41,803 nucleotides of DNA from Bacteroidales bacterium (lineage in GTDB: Bacteria; Bacteroidota; Bacteroidia; Bacteroidales; GCA-2748055): positions 1 to 41,803 of the forward strand of contig JAUUZQ010000025.1 of NCBI GenBank assembly GCA_030589895.1. Direction: 5' to 3'. Numbering within the stretch: the stretch's first letter is position 1; each line of letters begins with the position of its first letter. The notes under the pieces are model-generated. The model was not told the origin of the DNA. It was given only the letters and a program-made list of their open reading frames with translations, and ran no database searches. The translations under genes and the position numbers were made by a program. Positions 23,026 through 33,262 of the stretch are shown piece after piece.

Positions 23026-26000
23026 TTAAAAATCCAAACTTAATGAAAGATAAAAAATTCTGGGTTGAACTTCCATATTTTCAACTCCCCAAGCCCAGTC
23101 TGCCCTAATGTAGTATCCAAAAATCTGACTTCTCAAGCCAAGTCCAAATCCACCTACAATTGGATTTCTGTTTGAATCGATGGTTACAACAACAGGTGTT
23201 CCGGGAAGAGGATTAGTGGGGATTACTTCAGTATTCCATGCGTTTAGTTTCGTGAATGGATGGAGCCCTGTCCAGGCAGAACCAATATCACCAAAACCAA
23301 CAATCTGAAAGTTGTTAAGAAATGCTGAACTAAGCGGATGATTCGCAACATACCGGAACACTGGCCACCTTATTTCTGAATTGATAACTGCAAAGTTATT
23401 TCCATTTCTAATGTTTTGTGAGAAGCCTCGCAAGTTAGTTGCAATAGCCTGGTAAGAATAATTCTTGGTATAATCTATGGCAACAGATTTATCAAAAGTA
23501 GCTGTCTTTCTGGAGAAGAGATTTGACCAGTTATCTACAGCACCCAGGTAATAGATCAGGGGACTTCTTCCAAAGGAAGTGCTTGCTGCAAAGCGGTTGG
23601 CCCATATTAAAGTTCTGTGTAATTTAATATAATGCCTTATATCAGTACCTACGACATAAAGGTCTGATTTACTCAAATTAATTTGTTTGTATGCTTCTCC
23701 AAAAACCTTTAGCCTTGTGCCACTATACAGGTTTATACCCAGGTGTCGGGTATTGTCGTATATAAATTCCAATTTGAGGCCACCCCACACTTTCAGAAGA
23801 TTCTTTTCTGTTAAATTAGCAATATCGGTAGAAAGAAATACGGTATTATCATGACGGAAACTTGCCGTTCCTTTTAATGCCATTGTTTGATTAATGGGAA
23901 ATTTCAAGGAACCCAAAATCTCATGGGAGAATGTTTTTATCAAAGAGCTCTGAGTCCGGTTATTAATTACCTGCCGATGAAAAATTACTTGCTGATCCAG
24001 TCGGTTTTTTAGATTTTCAAAACTAAGCAGGTATTCATTGCTGTTGAAGTCTGCAGAGAGTCTGACGCCACCCACTATTCTGTAATCTTCAAAGAGATCA
24101 TTGGCTCCAACCTTAAAAAGAATGTTAAGTCCAGGGTTGAAATAAAATGCTCCACCTGAAAAAGCCTGGTATGATGCATTCAGAAAACTATAGTCAATTT
24201 GGTTAACCAACTGATCCGGATAAAATACAGTCCTATAATCTAAATACATTTTATACTCTCTCTTCACTGAGTCTGAGTCCATAACAAGCCGTATATTATT
24301 GTATTTCAGCTTTTGGTTATAGAAATGGAGTTTCTCACGCTCAAAAACGTATTTATTGATATTGATCCTAAAAACGGGAAGTGAGATTGTATCATCATCA
24401 ATGATTAGCTCGTCATTATTTACCTCTTTAATAGAGACAGTTCTTACTTTTATGTTTTGAATGGAATCTTCTGTACGCAAACGATTGGTGTGCTTATATC
24501 TATACTCTGTTTTCTTAAGAGCACTACCATATGATTCTGTGAGCTTTGCCGGATATTTGTATAGATGGGAACGACTGTCATGATAAAGAATACTTGTAAA
24601 ATCTTCTGTTGAAGGATTATAGTCATGGTTTAGTATATTCCGGTTATAGTTCGTCAGTGGGTAGCTATTCGCATAATATCTGTAATGAATTGTAGTATCA
24701 ATAAACGCAATTGTACTGTCGTATTCGGCGATATACTGATTATAAATACCACTTTTATCACTGAGATAAATGAATTGATCATCTCCCTTGTAAAGAGGCT
24801 GGATATGATTGATATAGTTGCCTTCCGAAATTTTCCTTAATACATTCGATTTGTTTTTATAGTCATATAGATAGATGGAAAATGCTGTTGTAGTGCTGTT
24901 GCCCAGGTTCCTCCCCGCATCATTGAGAGTATCGTTCCGTCGGTTTGAGGAAAACGAGATGTCTTTCATTCCGTTTACAAACCTTGGATTAAAGTCATCT
25001 GCCAGATCATCAGTAATTTGCTCTCTTACGGAAGCAGCAATATCATAAACATATATATCTGTCTGACCCCGGTTAATTGCTGAAAAAACTATTTTTCTTC
25101 TGTCAGGAGAAAAATCCATGTTCAGTACCTTATCAAAGTGCTGTACTATTCTGGTTGTAATCTCTTCAGTTTTGATATTATAATAATGAATATACAGCTT
25201 GCCTTTTTCTTCTGTGATAAAACCGAGAAGCTCACTGGAAGGGTGCCAGTCAATGATTGGATAGGAGAAGTCAGTTTCTTGTTCAAGTTTTTCTCCTCTC
25301 CTGTAAATCTTCTTGTGCTTTTCTGTTGTATTGTTGTAAATCCAGATCTTATATTTTCCAGACTGGTTGGTGATATAAGCAACGTTATTCCCATCAGGAC
25401 TAATACTTGCCTGTTGGTAAATCATTTCCTTTTTTGTTTTTCTCAGCTCATATTCCTCTCCCGGAAGTTCTCCTACGACATCCGTACTTGTATACATACC
25501 TAAGTAATAAGCAGTCCAGTCGATCGAGATCTCTTTCAGTTTCTGTCCGAGCACATACAAGAAACCTGATTCAGCACTTTTATTAACTTTTGTGAGATAG
25601 AGGATGTTAGGTATAATTGACTCTCCGTATAGATCGGCGACATATTTCCACAGTGAATGACCGGCATAGACTGCATCATCATCTGATAAGCGTATCAATT
25701 TATCGTATTTCCCGGATATGATTCCGTCCTTAACTCTGTTTTCGATGGTATAATCCCACGGATTTGAAACAAAGGAGATCAAACCTTTTACATACCAATC
25801 GGGAAGATTAATTGTAGTTGTATTTGTAATGTTTGAGACCAGGCTGTTCCCATACATTAATTCATTGATAAGTACTTCAGCAATGGCCGCTCTGATTTGT
25901 TGCTTAAATTTCAGGTGATCACCTTCAAAATATATTGCCACTTTATTTTGGTTGATCTTTGTTTTACCTCCGATATTGTAGCTATCCTCTTCAGATGATA

Positions 26001-26331
26001 ATCCTATATTACTCTGTTTAAAATCGGATAATTTACTGTAGCAAATAAAAATAATTCGTTGCTCCAGATCGTAGTCAAAGAATCTCTCAATCAGGGGAAG
26101 CTCCTTCTCGGCAAAGTTTGCAAGGTAAAGTGACAACTCTGTTCCTTGCTCATATGAATAAACATCAAACCTTTCAAACCTATAGTATTTCCAGAATGGA
26201 TCGTTATACTGAACCCTGTTTTTCCCAAAAGACATCTGCATCCCGTTGTAAAATTGGGCGTCAAGTTCGCTCACCGACAGAATGGTAAGTAGGAGTATTA
26301 ACAGATATTTTGTGCTTGCAATAGCTTTCAT
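23026..26331 (-). CDS. Large envelope protein: degenerate peptidase-like domain, PD40/TolB-like propeller, Omp85-like barrel
   Basis: The 1101-residue protein starts with a Sec signal peptide (residues 1-25). Residues about 40-290 resemble a gluzincin peptidase (peptidase_MA type), but the HExxH helix reads AEVLI (151-155) and the later Glu of the W-x2-EG motif is Lys182 (DWYVKGL). The zinc site is lost, so it is probably inactive. Residues about 300-640 contain PD40-like propeller repeats (ISPDGNNVAYITN, MDFSPDRRKIVFSA, FNPRFVNGMKDISFS). Residues about 700-1101 look like a beta-barrel with Omp85-like final strands (GFGDIGSAW, FGLGLRSQIFGYYIRADWAWG) and terminal Phe. It is probably an outer-membrane protein with a periplasmic sensing or binding portion. 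It forms an operon with the M20 gene. Confidence 0.8.
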   Translation of the reverse strand: MKAIASTKYLLILLLTILSVSELDAQFYNGMQMSFGKNRVQYNDPFWKYYRFERFDVYSYEQGTELSLYLANFAEKELPLIERFFDYDLEQRIIFICYSKLSDFKQSNIGLSSEEDSYNIGGKTKINQNKVAIYFEGDHLKFKQQIRAAIAEVLINELMYGNSLVSNITNTTTINLPDWYVKGLISFVSNPWDYTIENRVKDGIISGKYDKLIRLSDDDAVYAGHSLWKYVADLYGESIIPNILYLTKVNKSAESGFLYVLGQKLKEISIDWTAYYLGMYTSTDVVGELPGEEYELRKTKKEMIYQQASISPDGNNVAYITNQSGKYKIWIYNNTTEKHKKIYRRGEKLEQETDFSYPIIDWHPSSELLGFITEEKGKLYIHYYNIKTEEITTRIVQHFDKVLNMDFSPDRRKIVFSAINRGQTDIYVYDIAASVREQITDDLADDFNPRFVNGMKDISFSSNRRNDTLNDAGRNLGNSTTTAFSIYLYDYKNKSNVLRKISEGNYINHIQPLYKGDDQFIYLSDKSGIYNQYIAEYDSTIAFIDTTIHYRYYANSYPLTNYNRNILNHDYNPSTEDFTSILYHDSRSHLYKYPAKLTESYGSALKKTEYRYKHTNRLRTEDSIQNIKVRTVSIKEVNNDELIIDDDTISLPVFRININKYVFEREKLHFYNQKLKYNNIRLVMDSDSVKREYKMYLDYRTVFYPDQLVNQIDYSFLNASYQAFSGGAFYFNPGLNILFKVGANDLFEDYRIVGGVRLSADFNSNEYLLSFENLKNRLDQQVIFHRQVINNRTQSSLIKTFSHEILGSLKFPINQTMALKGTASFRHDNTVFLSTDIANLTEKNLLKVWGGLKLEFIYDNTRHLGINLYSGTRLKVFGEAYKQINLSKSDLYVVGTDIRHYIKLHRTLIWANRFAASTSFGRSPLIYYLGAVDNWSNLFSRKTATFDKSVAIDYTKNYSYQAIATNLRGFSQNIRNGNNFAVINSEIRWPVFRYVANHPLSSAFLNNFQIVGFGDIGSAWTGLHPFTKLNAWNTEVIPTNPLPGTPVVVTIDSNRNPIVGGFGLGLRSQIFGYYIRADWAWGVENMEVQPRIFYLSLSLDF

Positions 26332-26388
26332 AAGACTTATAACGAGGGTTAAAATTAAACATTATTCGCGTAACTGTGGTTATGATGA

Positions 26389-26460
26389 GACAATGAGACA
26401 ATGCGACAATGCGACAATGTGATAATGCGACAATGCGATAATGTGATAATGCGACAATGG
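26389..26460. repeat. 8-bp tandem repeat array, nine copies (GACAATGC)
   Basis: Nine contiguous 8-mers fill exactly 72 bases. The consensus is GACAATGC, with variants at position 3 (C/T) and position 8 (C/T/A/G). The array lies 58 bases upstream of the start of the large propeller/barrel gene. A related array occurs at 39352-39391. Confidence 0.9.
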
Positions 26461-26626
26461 GTCGATGAAATATTTTTTTTAGGAAATGCAACCAAAAGAC
26501 TCTTTTTTACGTTAAATTTGTGTGACAATAATTCTTCATTATAATGATAAACCTATGTAGATTAATGCTCTGCTAGAATGGGCATGATAATTGATGTTTA
26601 ATATCTGTTTTTAAAATATTCAAAAA

Positions 26627-27709
26627 ATGAATCGTTTACTTTTTTCTTTAGCACTTTTTGCATTTGTACTTAATGGAAATTCACAAACCATAACACCACA
26701 GATATCTTTTGATAAAGTCCTTCATGATTTTGGGAATATCAAGGAGGAGGCAGGCAGGGTCACTTACAAATTCAATTTTGTAAATACAGGCGGAGGTGAT
26801 TTGTTGATAGATACAGTGAGAGCCACTTGTGGATGTACAGCACCTAACTGGACGCGCAAGCCAATACCTCCCGGAGGAAAAGGATTTGTTGCAGCTACGT
26901 TTAATCCGGCAGGCAGACCATCTGCTTTTTCCAAATACTTATACGTTTCTTCGAATTCAAATCCAGGTTCAGCTAAATTAACCATTACGGGTGAAGTATT
27001 GGCCAAACCCAGAACTATTGAGGATGATTACAGGTATAGTATGGGTTCGTTAAGATTAAAGGCAAATCACATGGCTTTCGGAAATGTTACAAATACAACT
27101 AAGAAAGACTATAAACTGGAAATAGTTAACAATTCTGACAAGGAGATTATTTTGGGATTAGAGAGAATTCCCAAGCATCTTACGGTTAGTTTCGAACCGG
27201 CTGTTCTAAAGCCACATGAGAAAGGCTTGATCGTAGCCAAGTATGATGCAGCAATAAAAAATGACTGGGGAATGTTAATTGACAGGGTAAATGTTGTGGT
27301 TGATGGTGTATCAGACAGGAACTTTCGTTTGGTTGTCTCTGCAAATATAGTAGAAGATTTTACAGCATTGTCGGCAGAGCAGCTAGCCAATGCCCCCGCT
27401 GTTAAGGTTGATAATCCTGAAGTGAATTTTGGCAAACTGAAGCAAAATGAGAAGTTTGAGCACGCATTTGTTTTGACAAATACCGGTAATTCAAAATTGT
27501 TTATCAGGAAGATCAAGGCATCCTGTGGATGTACAGCTGTTCAGCCTGAAAAGAGGGAGATTGAACCAGGTGAAAGTGTAAATATTATGACAATTTTCAA
27601 TTCGGCCGGTAAACGAGGTAATCAAAACAAGAACGTTACTATTATCACAAATGATCCAAAGCGGAGTAATCTTATATTGAGGATCAAGGGTGAGGTGATA
27701 ACGGGGTAG
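26627..27709 (+). CDS. DUF1573 repeat protein, exported
   Basis: The 360-residue protein has a signal peptide (MNRLLFSLALFAFVLNGNSQ). Two DUF1573 (ASPM/SPD-2/Hydin-like, Ig-fold) domains follow. Each has the signature of a conserved double-Cys strand: VRATCGCTAPNW early and KASCGCTAVQPE late, both followed by PG and a FN(P/S)AG turn. The middle part (about residues 135-260) looks like a third, diverged Ig-like domain without cysteines. These proteins are very common in Bacteroidota; their function is not established and they are thought to act in the periplasm or at the surface. The gene is monocistronic, with a terminator after it. Confidence 0.88.
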   Translation: MNRLLFSLALFAFVLNGNSQTITPQISFDKVLHDFGNIKEEAGRVTYKFNFVNTGGGDLLIDTVRATCGCTAPNWTRKPIPPGGKGFVAATFNPAGRPSAFSKYLYVSSNSNPGSAKLTITGEVLAKPRTIEDDYRYSMGSLRLKANHMAFGNVTNTTKKDYKLEIVNNSDKEIILGLERIPKHLTVSFEPAVLKPHEKGLIVAKYDAAIKNDWGMLIDRVNVVVDGVSDRNFRLVVSANIVEDFTALSAEQLANAPAVKVDNPEVNFGKLKQNEKFEHAFVLTNTGNSKLFIRKIKASCGCTAVQPEKREIEPGESVNIMTIFNSAGKRGNQNKNVTIITNDPKRSNLILRIKGEVITG

Positions 27710-27759
27710 TGGGTGACGGCTTGCTAGTTTATCAGACAACATTAAGCTCGCTTATTTAT

Positions 27760-27785
27760 GAATCGGTAAGCTGATTCCTTTTTTT
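27760..27785 (+). terminator. Intrinsic terminator after the DUF1573 gene
   Basis: GAATCGG (27760-27766) and CTGATTC (27771-27777) pair over TAAG with one G-U. C and seven Ts follow. Confidence 0.7.
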
Positions 27786-27913
27786 ACTTATGTGTCGAAT
27801 CTGAACAATTGGGATACTGAATTGGGTGTTTTCAGTGACAAATTTCACAACTGAATATTTGATGATGAACAGAAAGTGATGTAACTTACAACTACATCAA
27901 ACTGTTTATTGTC

Positions 27914-30900
27914 ATGAAACAACACCTCAACAATCTTAAAGTTACAGGAATTGTTTTCCTATTATCTTTCTCCTCAGTCCTCTTTTCTCAAGCTCCGCAG
28001 GGATTTTCTTATCAGGCCGTAGCGCGTGATGGTGCGCGGAATCCTCTTTCAAATACATCACTTACTGTATATTTTAGTATTCTGGATGGCTCAGATCAAC
28101 TTATCTGGAAGGAGGAGCATGATGTCACTACCAATGATCTTGGTATGTTCAGCACAATTATTTGTAATGATGATGCAGATAAAACAGGAGGATCGGCTTC
28201 TGCTTTGGCTGATATTAGCTGGGGTGCATCACCGCATTCTTTGCAGGTAGAAGTTCACGATGGCAGTAGTTTGGTCGATTTGGGTAAAAGTCCGTTAATG
28301 TCAGTCCCTTATGCTCAGTATGCCCATAATGGGCCGATTGGACCAGTAGGACCAGAGGGTCTGCAAGGAGTGCAGGGAGAGATAGGACCAGAAGGAGCAC
28401 AAGGTCCGGATGGGTCATCGGGAATCCAGGGAATCCAGGGTATACAGGGAGATCCTGGCGTTTTGGGGCCACAGGGAGATCCTGGTCTTCAGGGTGAAAA
28501 GGGAGATAAGGGAGATCCTGGCACGGGTCTTTCAAATCTGGGTGATTGGATATCAGGGACATCATATAATCCTGGTGACTATGTATTTGATCGCTCAACT
28601 GATAATGAACTGATCAAATCGATGTGGATACTGGAGGACCAGATAGCATACCTCTCCTCTATTGAACCATATACCGATCCAACACATTGGGTTGAGTTTC
28701 AGGCTCCGGAAGGTCCTGAAGGACCATTAGGACCTACTGGTCCACAGGGTTTGCAGGGTATACAGGGTTTACAGGGATCACAAGGAATCCAGGGAATACC
28801 CGGAGATCCGGCTTCAGATGATCAATCACTTATATTATCAGGAACTGAGCTTTCAATAACAGGTGGGAATTTAGTAGACCTGGCTGTTTTACAGGATGCT
28901 GATGCTGATCCAAATAATGAGATACAGGATCTGCAGCTTATCGGAGACCAGCTTAGTATTACCAATAACATTGCCGCTACACCTATTGATCTTGGTGCAT
29001 TTACTGAAAGCAATGTAGGATGGAATCGTGATGGTGACAATGTGGTATATGTGAATGGTAATGTTGGTGTAGGAACGATAACACCAGAAGGGAGATTGTC
29101 TGTTCAGGGTGTTTCAGAGGCTGCAGATGAGCCTCTTTTTATGGTTACCAGGAAAGATGGTTACCCGGTATTTGCGGTATATGAAGATGGAGTTTATGCA
29201 TTTACAGATACTGTAGAATCTGCCAAAGGTATCAAAGGAGGATTTGCAGTGGGTGGTTATAATAAACTCAATAAGGGATTGGGAGTAGAGTATATGCGTG
29301 TTACAGCAGATAGTATAAGATTTTATATTGAGCAGGATATTTCAGGAACTAAAGGTGTCAAGGGAGGATTTGCTGTTGGGGGATATAATAAACTAAATAA
29401 AGGCGCAATTACAGGCGATGAATTTTTACGTGTTACACCAGATAGTGTTCGAATTTATATTGATGATAGTCCGGATGTCAAAGGTATCAAAGGCGGGTTT
29501 GCAGTTGGAGGATATAATAAACTTAACAAGGGAGAAGCAGAGTATTTTAATATTTCAACACAAGATGCAGCGGAAGTAATTCCAGGGGAAAACCGTTTGG
29601 TTTGGTACCCACATAGAAATGCCTTTATGACAGGTAATGTATTGGTTGAACATCCGGATAGTGTTGGGGAGAATAGTATGGCTTCCGGATATCAGGTAAA
29701 AGCGAAGGGGGCTTATTCTCAGGCATTTGGCTATAAGAGTACGACAACCGGCCCATTTTCGACAGCAATTGGAGAATCTGCTATTGCAGATACTAGCTCC
29801 TTTGCATTTGGAAAAAATGCACTGGCAACAGGTAATGAATCTTTTGCATTTGGATCAGGTGCGAAAGCTTCTGGATTAAGAAGCTTCTCCTTTGGGTCGG
29901 TAGGACTTGATTCTTTGGGAAATCCTATAGAAGAGAATCCCACAAATGCCTCAGGGAATTATTCAATTGCAATGGGACTTGGAGCAATTGCTGAAAAAAA
30001 AGGCAGTATGAGTTTTGGAGTATCTTCGCAATCTGCAGAAGAATATGCACTATCAATAGGATTTGGAAGTATGGCAATGGGGCGTCGTTCTATAGCAATA
30101 GGATCAAGGGCAAATTATGGTGAATCTGTCAATTACCCGGCGCCATTTATTTATCAACATTATAATTCCAATATGGCAAAAGGGGATTTTGCAACCTCAA
30201 TCGGTTCAGGAAATGTGTCAGAAGCTGGTGGTTTTGCATTAGGTCTAAGTAACAAAGCAAATGGATGGGGATCTGTTGCAATAGGATTTGGAAACACTTC
30301 GAATGGCGAAAAGTCAATCGCCTCAGGATACCATTCTGAATCTAACGGAAAATACTCTGTGGCAATTGGTAATTACGTAACAGCCGAAGCATTTAATAGC
30401 ACTGTAATTGGTAGTTTTAATTTAATAGCTGGGAATCCAGACTTATGGGTTGCTACTGACCCTCTATTTGTGATTGGAAATGGAGAAAACAAAGGCAGTT
30501 CAACCGTTAGAAGCAACGCGTTTATGGTTACAAAACAAGGAGATGCACGTGTGTATGGAAATCTTTATGGGTATAATCAAATAAAGGCTTCCAGAGCATT
30601 GCTCTCAGATTCATTGATACTAGGATCATATAAAGGATTTATGATTAATACAAGACCCGTTATTAAAATGAAGGAGTATAAAAACTTCCCCATACCGGCC
30701 TATTCAAAAGAGTATACAATTAAAGTATCTAGTCAGATTTTTACTATCTCTGATGAGAACGTAGATATCCTAAAGATTGCTCCTGGTAGTCTTATTGTAA
30801 ATGGGAATCTATATGTCAGAGACGCTATCTATTCAGAGGGAACATCAAACCTCATGATTGGTAAAGACAATGGAGATGCCATGGATTTCAGGAATGGTAT

Positions 30901-31993
30901 GGATTTTTGGAGAACAGATGGAGACTGGAAAATCGAATGGGATGGGTCCCATTTTGGCCCCTATGTTAATAATGATATGGACCTGGGAACTTCTACAAAA
31001 AAATGGAAAACCGGTTACTTCTCAGGAGCCCTCTATACAGGAACTAATATAGAGGTTAATTCTGGCCTCACTGCGAATCGAAATGCCTACATCGATTTCA
31101 TAGGTGATAATGTCTACACTGATTATGGATTAAGACTCCGCCGGGAACCCAATGGTCAAAATTCCAATTCAGGACTGGTTCACCGGGGAACCGGAATGCT
31201 GTATTTTATGGCGACAGAGGCAGGGACAATAGGTTTTTATACTTCTTCAGCCAGGAGAATAACAATTTTACCAAATGGATTTACCGGAATAGGAACGGCA
31301 GTTCCAATTACGCCACTTCAAGTAAAGACTACTGCTGTTACTCTTGGTGTAGTTCGCGGTGAATCAACCTATGCCGGTACAGCAGTTAATTATGGAGCAG
31401 CATTCGAAGCTAAATATGGAACAAATGGTATTGGTTGTTTTGCTGCGGGTAGTTTAAGAGATTTCTTTGCCGGAGGCCCCGGTACCAATTTTTTTCCTTT
31501 CACTGGATCTCATGAAGTGATCTTATCAGAAGAATTGCCAGAAGATATCCTTCCTGGCATGATAGTCTCGTTAACCGGATATGTTGAGAAAAGATATAAA
31601 GAGGATGGATCAGTCTCACTTTCTTCAACAATGCCGGAAATTACTATCTCTGTAAAAGACAAAGATAAAGCGGTATTTGGAGTTTTTATTTCTGAAGATC
31701 AGCATACAGAAGATCATTGGTTAAAAAAAGAGGTCAGGGTTGGAACAGTAAATGCTTTAGGAGAAGGACGGGTTTGGGTTTGTAACTCAAATGGCGGGAT
31801 TGAAGCCGGAGATTATCTTACTACTTCCTTTGTTCCTGGATACGGTCAAAAGCAGAAAGATGATCTGCTACATAACTATACTTTAGGAAAAGCAACAGAA
31901 ACAATAGATTGGAATACTGTAAGCGATGAGGTTACTTTGGATGGGAAAAAATTTAAAGTTTATCTGATAGGAGTTATTTATACCAGCGGTTAA
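27914..31993 (+). CDS. Giant exported fibre-like protein with collagen-like and YadA-head-like repeats
   Basis: The 1359-residue protein has a signal peptide (residues 1-25). An N-terminal Ig-like domain follows ([19 protein letters not shown] to about 137). Collagen-like Gly-x-y runs lie at 140-204 and 266-299, separated by a small domain with a [16 protein letters not shown] motif. Three copies of [18 protein letters not shown] start at residues 438, 480 and 523. Residues about 585-840 have YadA-head-like repeats ([19 protein letters not shown]). After a shaft region, the last about 170 residues resemble a fibre C-terminal cleavage/chaperone domain of peptidase G2 type ([17 protein letters not shown]). 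The protein is probably a trimeric surface fibre or adhesin. There is no recognised type IX sorting domain and no phage genes nearby, so its export and anchoring route is unclear. Confidence 0.85.
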   Translation: MKQHLNNLKVTGIVFLLSFSSVLFSQAPQGFSYQAVARDGARNPLSNTSLTVYFSILDGSDQLIWKEEHDVTTNDLGMFSTIICNDDADKTGGSASALADISWGASPHSLQVEVHDGSSLVDLGKSPLMSVPYAQYAHNGPIGPVGPEGLQGVQGEIGPEGAQGPDGSSGIQGIQGIQGDPGVLGPQGDPGLQGEKGDKGDPGTGLSNLGDWISGTSYNPGDYVFDRSTDNELIKSMWILEDQIAYLSSIEPYTDPTHWVEFQAPEGPEGPLGPTGPQGLQGIQGLQGSQGIQGIPGDPASDDQSLILSGTELSITGGNLVDLAVLQDADADPNNEIQDLQLIGDQLSITNNIAATPIDLGAFTESNVGWNRDGDNVVYVNGNVGVGTITPEGRLSVQGVSEAADEPLFMVTRKDGYPVFAVYEDGVYAFTDTVESAKGIKGGFAVGGYNKLNKGLGVEYMRVTADSIRFYIEQDISGTKGVKGGFAVGGYNKLNKGAITGDEFLRVTPDSVRIYIDDSPDVKGIKGGFAVGGYNKLNKGEAEYFNISTQDAAEVIPGENRLVWYPHRNAFMTGNVLVEHPDSVGENSMASGYQVKAKGAYSQAFGYKSTTTGPFSTAIGESAIADTSSFAFGKNALATGNESFAFGSGAKASGLRSFSFGSVGLDSLGNPIEENPTNASGNYSIAMGLGAIAEKKGSMSFGVSSQSAEEYALSIGFGSMAMGRRSIAIGSRANYGESVNYPAPFIYQHYNSNMAKGDFATSIGSGNVSEAGGFALGLSNKANGWGSVAIGFGNTSNGEKSIASGYHSESNGKYSVAIGNYVTAEAFNSTVIGSFNLIAGNPDLWVATDPLFVIGNGENKGSSTVRSNAFMVTKQGDARVYGNLYGYNQIKASRALLSDSLILGSYKGFMINTRPVIKMKEYKNFPIPAYSKEYTIKVSSQIFTISDENVDILKIAPGSLIVNGNLYVRDAIYSEGTSNLMIGKDNGDAMDFRNGMDFWRTDGDWKIEWDGSHFGPYVNNDMDLGTSTKKWKTGYFSGALYTGTNIEVNSGLTANRNAYIDFIGDNVYTDYGLRLRREPNGQNSNSGLVHRGTGMLYFMATEAGTIGFYTSSARRITILPNGFTGIGTAVPITPLQVKTTAVTLGVVRGESTYAGTAVNYGAAFEAKYGTNGIGCFAAGSLRDFFAGGPGTNFFPFTGSHEVILSEELPEDILPGMIVSLTGYVEKRYKEDGSVSLSSTMPEITISVKDKDKAVFGVFISEDQHTEDHWLKKEVRVGTVNALGEGRVWVCNSNGGIEAGDYLTTSFVPGYGQKQKDDLLHNYTLGKATETIDWNTVSDEVTLDGKKFKVYLIGVIYTSG
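28331..28525 (+). repeat. Collagen-like Gly-x-y coding segment 1
   Basis: Codons for residues 140-204 follow a Gly-x-y pattern with many GPE, IQG, GDPG and GEKGDKG units. The DNA contains near-identical short repeats (e.g. GGAATCCAGGGAATCCAGGG) that could slip. A second segment lies at 28709-28810. Confidence 0.9.
28709..28810 (+). repeat. Collagen-like Gly-x-y coding segment 2
   Basis: Residues 266-299 again follow Gly-x-y ([16 protein letters not shown], then IQGLQG units and IPGDP), directly after the small domain at about 210-262. Confidence 0.88.
29225..29533 (+). repeat. Three 54-bp repeats coding for KG(I/V)[15 protein letters not shown]
   Basis: Copies start at 29225, 29351 and 29480 (periods of 126 and 129 bases). 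The 18 residues are nearly identical while third codon positions differ, pointing to selection on the protein sequence. Each linker between copies carries a VTxDSVRxYI-like strand. Confidence 0.9.
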
Positions 31994-32045
31994 ATCATGT
32001 AAATGTGTTAGTGCTGTTTCCCTTTTTCCCTATCTTTACCCTCTG

Positions 32046-33146
32046 ATGTCTAAAAATAGCAAAAAAGATAGTGCACTTAGTGTCTCCAGTGGGGTACCAC
32101 AACCTTCATCTGTGAACAAGCAGGCTGTTGAGAATTTCAGGAATTCCCGAAAGCAGATTCCTTCGGTGGATGTGTTTATGGAGGGATTGAAAAATGGAAA
32201 CAGGGCAATGCTTTCTCAGGCTATTACACTTATTGAAAGCGCCTTGCCAGATCATCAGGAACTTTCCCGGAAGTTGATAGGAAGGTGTCTCCCGCTATCG
32301 GGAAAATCATTGCGCATTGGAATTACAGGTATCCCGGGTGCCGGAAAAAGCACTTTTATTGAGGTGTTTGGAAATTTTCTCGTTGAAACCGGGCATAAAC
32401 TTGCAGTATTAGCCATCGATCCAAGTAGTGAGCGTTCCGGAGGGAGCATATTGGGAGATAAGACAAGAATGGAGACATTGTCAGCTGATGAAAGAGCTTT
32501 CATCCGACCAACCCCATCTGGTGGGACTACAGGCGGTGTTGCACGAAAAACCAGAGAATCAATAATATTATGCGAAGCTGCCGGATATGATGCAATTATT
32601 GTGGAGACGGTAGGAGTGGGGCAATCTGAAACAACCGTACATTCCATGGTCGATTTCTTTCTCTTGCTTATGGTTCCGGGGGCTGGTGATGTACTTCAGG
32701 GGATGAAACGGGGCATCATGGAAATGGCTGATATGCTGGTTATAAATAAGGCGGATGGTGATAGCCTGTCAATGGCTAAAAGAGCTAAGGCAGAGTATTC
32801 GAATGCACTGCACCTGTTCCCTCTTCCTCCTTCGGGCTGGGCTCCGACCGTATTGACCTGCTCTTCACTTGAGAACCGTGGAATAGATTCAATCTGGGAA
32901 AAGATAGGGGAGTATAAAACCTTTGCAGAGAGAAATGATTTCTTTACGCTTCGCCGGTCTGAACAATCTACATATTGGATGTATCAGACCCTTCAGGATG
33001 GTTTGAAGCAGAGATTTTTTAATAATCCGAATGTCAAGAAACGACTCGAGGAGCTGAAGAATATGATGAAGAGGGATGAGCTGACATCATTTGCCGCTGC
33101 CACCGACCTGTTGGAAAAATATTTTCCTGATAAAACAATGGAGTAG
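32046..33146 (+). CDS. meaB: Methylmalonyl-CoA mutase-associated GTPase
   Basis: MeaB is a G3E-type GTPase (ArgK family) that gates cobalamin loading and protects methylmalonyl-CoA mutase. The 366-residue protein has the P-loop GITGIPGAGKST, the DPSSERSGGSILGDKTRM motif, the switch region IVETVGVGQSE, and the base-specificity motif NKADGD. The N-terminal extension and the C-terminal dimerisation arm (about residues 330-366) are present. The mutase genes are not adjacent, unlike in many genomes, but the carboxyltransferase and biotin carrier of the same propionate/methylmalonyl-CoA route are encoded at 0.8-2.75 kb. A near-consensus TATCTTTA box lies just before the gene. Confidence 0.94.
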   Translation: MSKNSKKDSALSVSSGVPQPSSVNKQAVENFRNSRKQIPSVDVFMEGLKNGNRAMLSQAITLIESALPDHQELSRKLIGRCLPLSGKSLRIGITGIPGAGKSTFIEVFGNFLVETGHKLAVLAIDPSSERSGGSILGDKTRMETLSADERAFIRPTPSGGTTGGVARKTRESIILCEAAGYDAIIVETVGVGQSETTVHSMVDFFLLLMVPGAGDVLQGMKRGIMEMADMLVINKADGDSLSMAKRAKAEYSNALHLFPLPPSGWAPTVLTCSSLENRGIDSIWEKIGEYKTFAERNDFFTLRRSEQSTYWMYQTLQDGLKQRFFNNPNVKKRLEELKNMMKRDELTSFAAATDLLEKYFPDKTME

Positions 33147-33166
33147 GTTTTTGTACAATAACTTCT

Positions 33167-33174
33167 TATTTTTG
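33167..33174 (+). promoter_or_regulatory. Bacteroidota-type -7 element (TATTTTTG) for the TlpA-like gene
   Basis: TATTTTTG followed by CGGCGCC is an exact TAnnTTTG match, 88 bases before the ATG at 33263. No TTG at the normal -33 spacing. Confidence 0.5.
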
Positions 33175-33262
33175 CGGCGCCATTTATCCAAATATAAATC
33201 TTGTATTACAATAGTTCTCAATAAGTTTATGTGGCTGAGAATAGAACCTTTCAAATAAAAAA

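Noticed and set aside
26389..26460. Tandem array as a CRISPR
   Set aside because: Units are 8 bases with no spacers, and no cas genes are present.
26261..26491. Minus-strand reading frame with RIVALSHC-type repeats
   Set aside because: It is only the translation of the 8-bp tandem array; it overlaps the start of the propeller/barrel gene in another frame and has no family resemblance.
28215..28598. Minus-strand frame opposite the collagen-like segment
   Set aside because: Proline- and aspartate-rich shadow of the Gly-x-y codons on the other strand.
27914..31993. Fibre protein as part of a prophage
   Set aside because: No integrase, capsid, terminase, tail or lysis genes nearby; it has a Sec signal and normal chromosomal neighbours.
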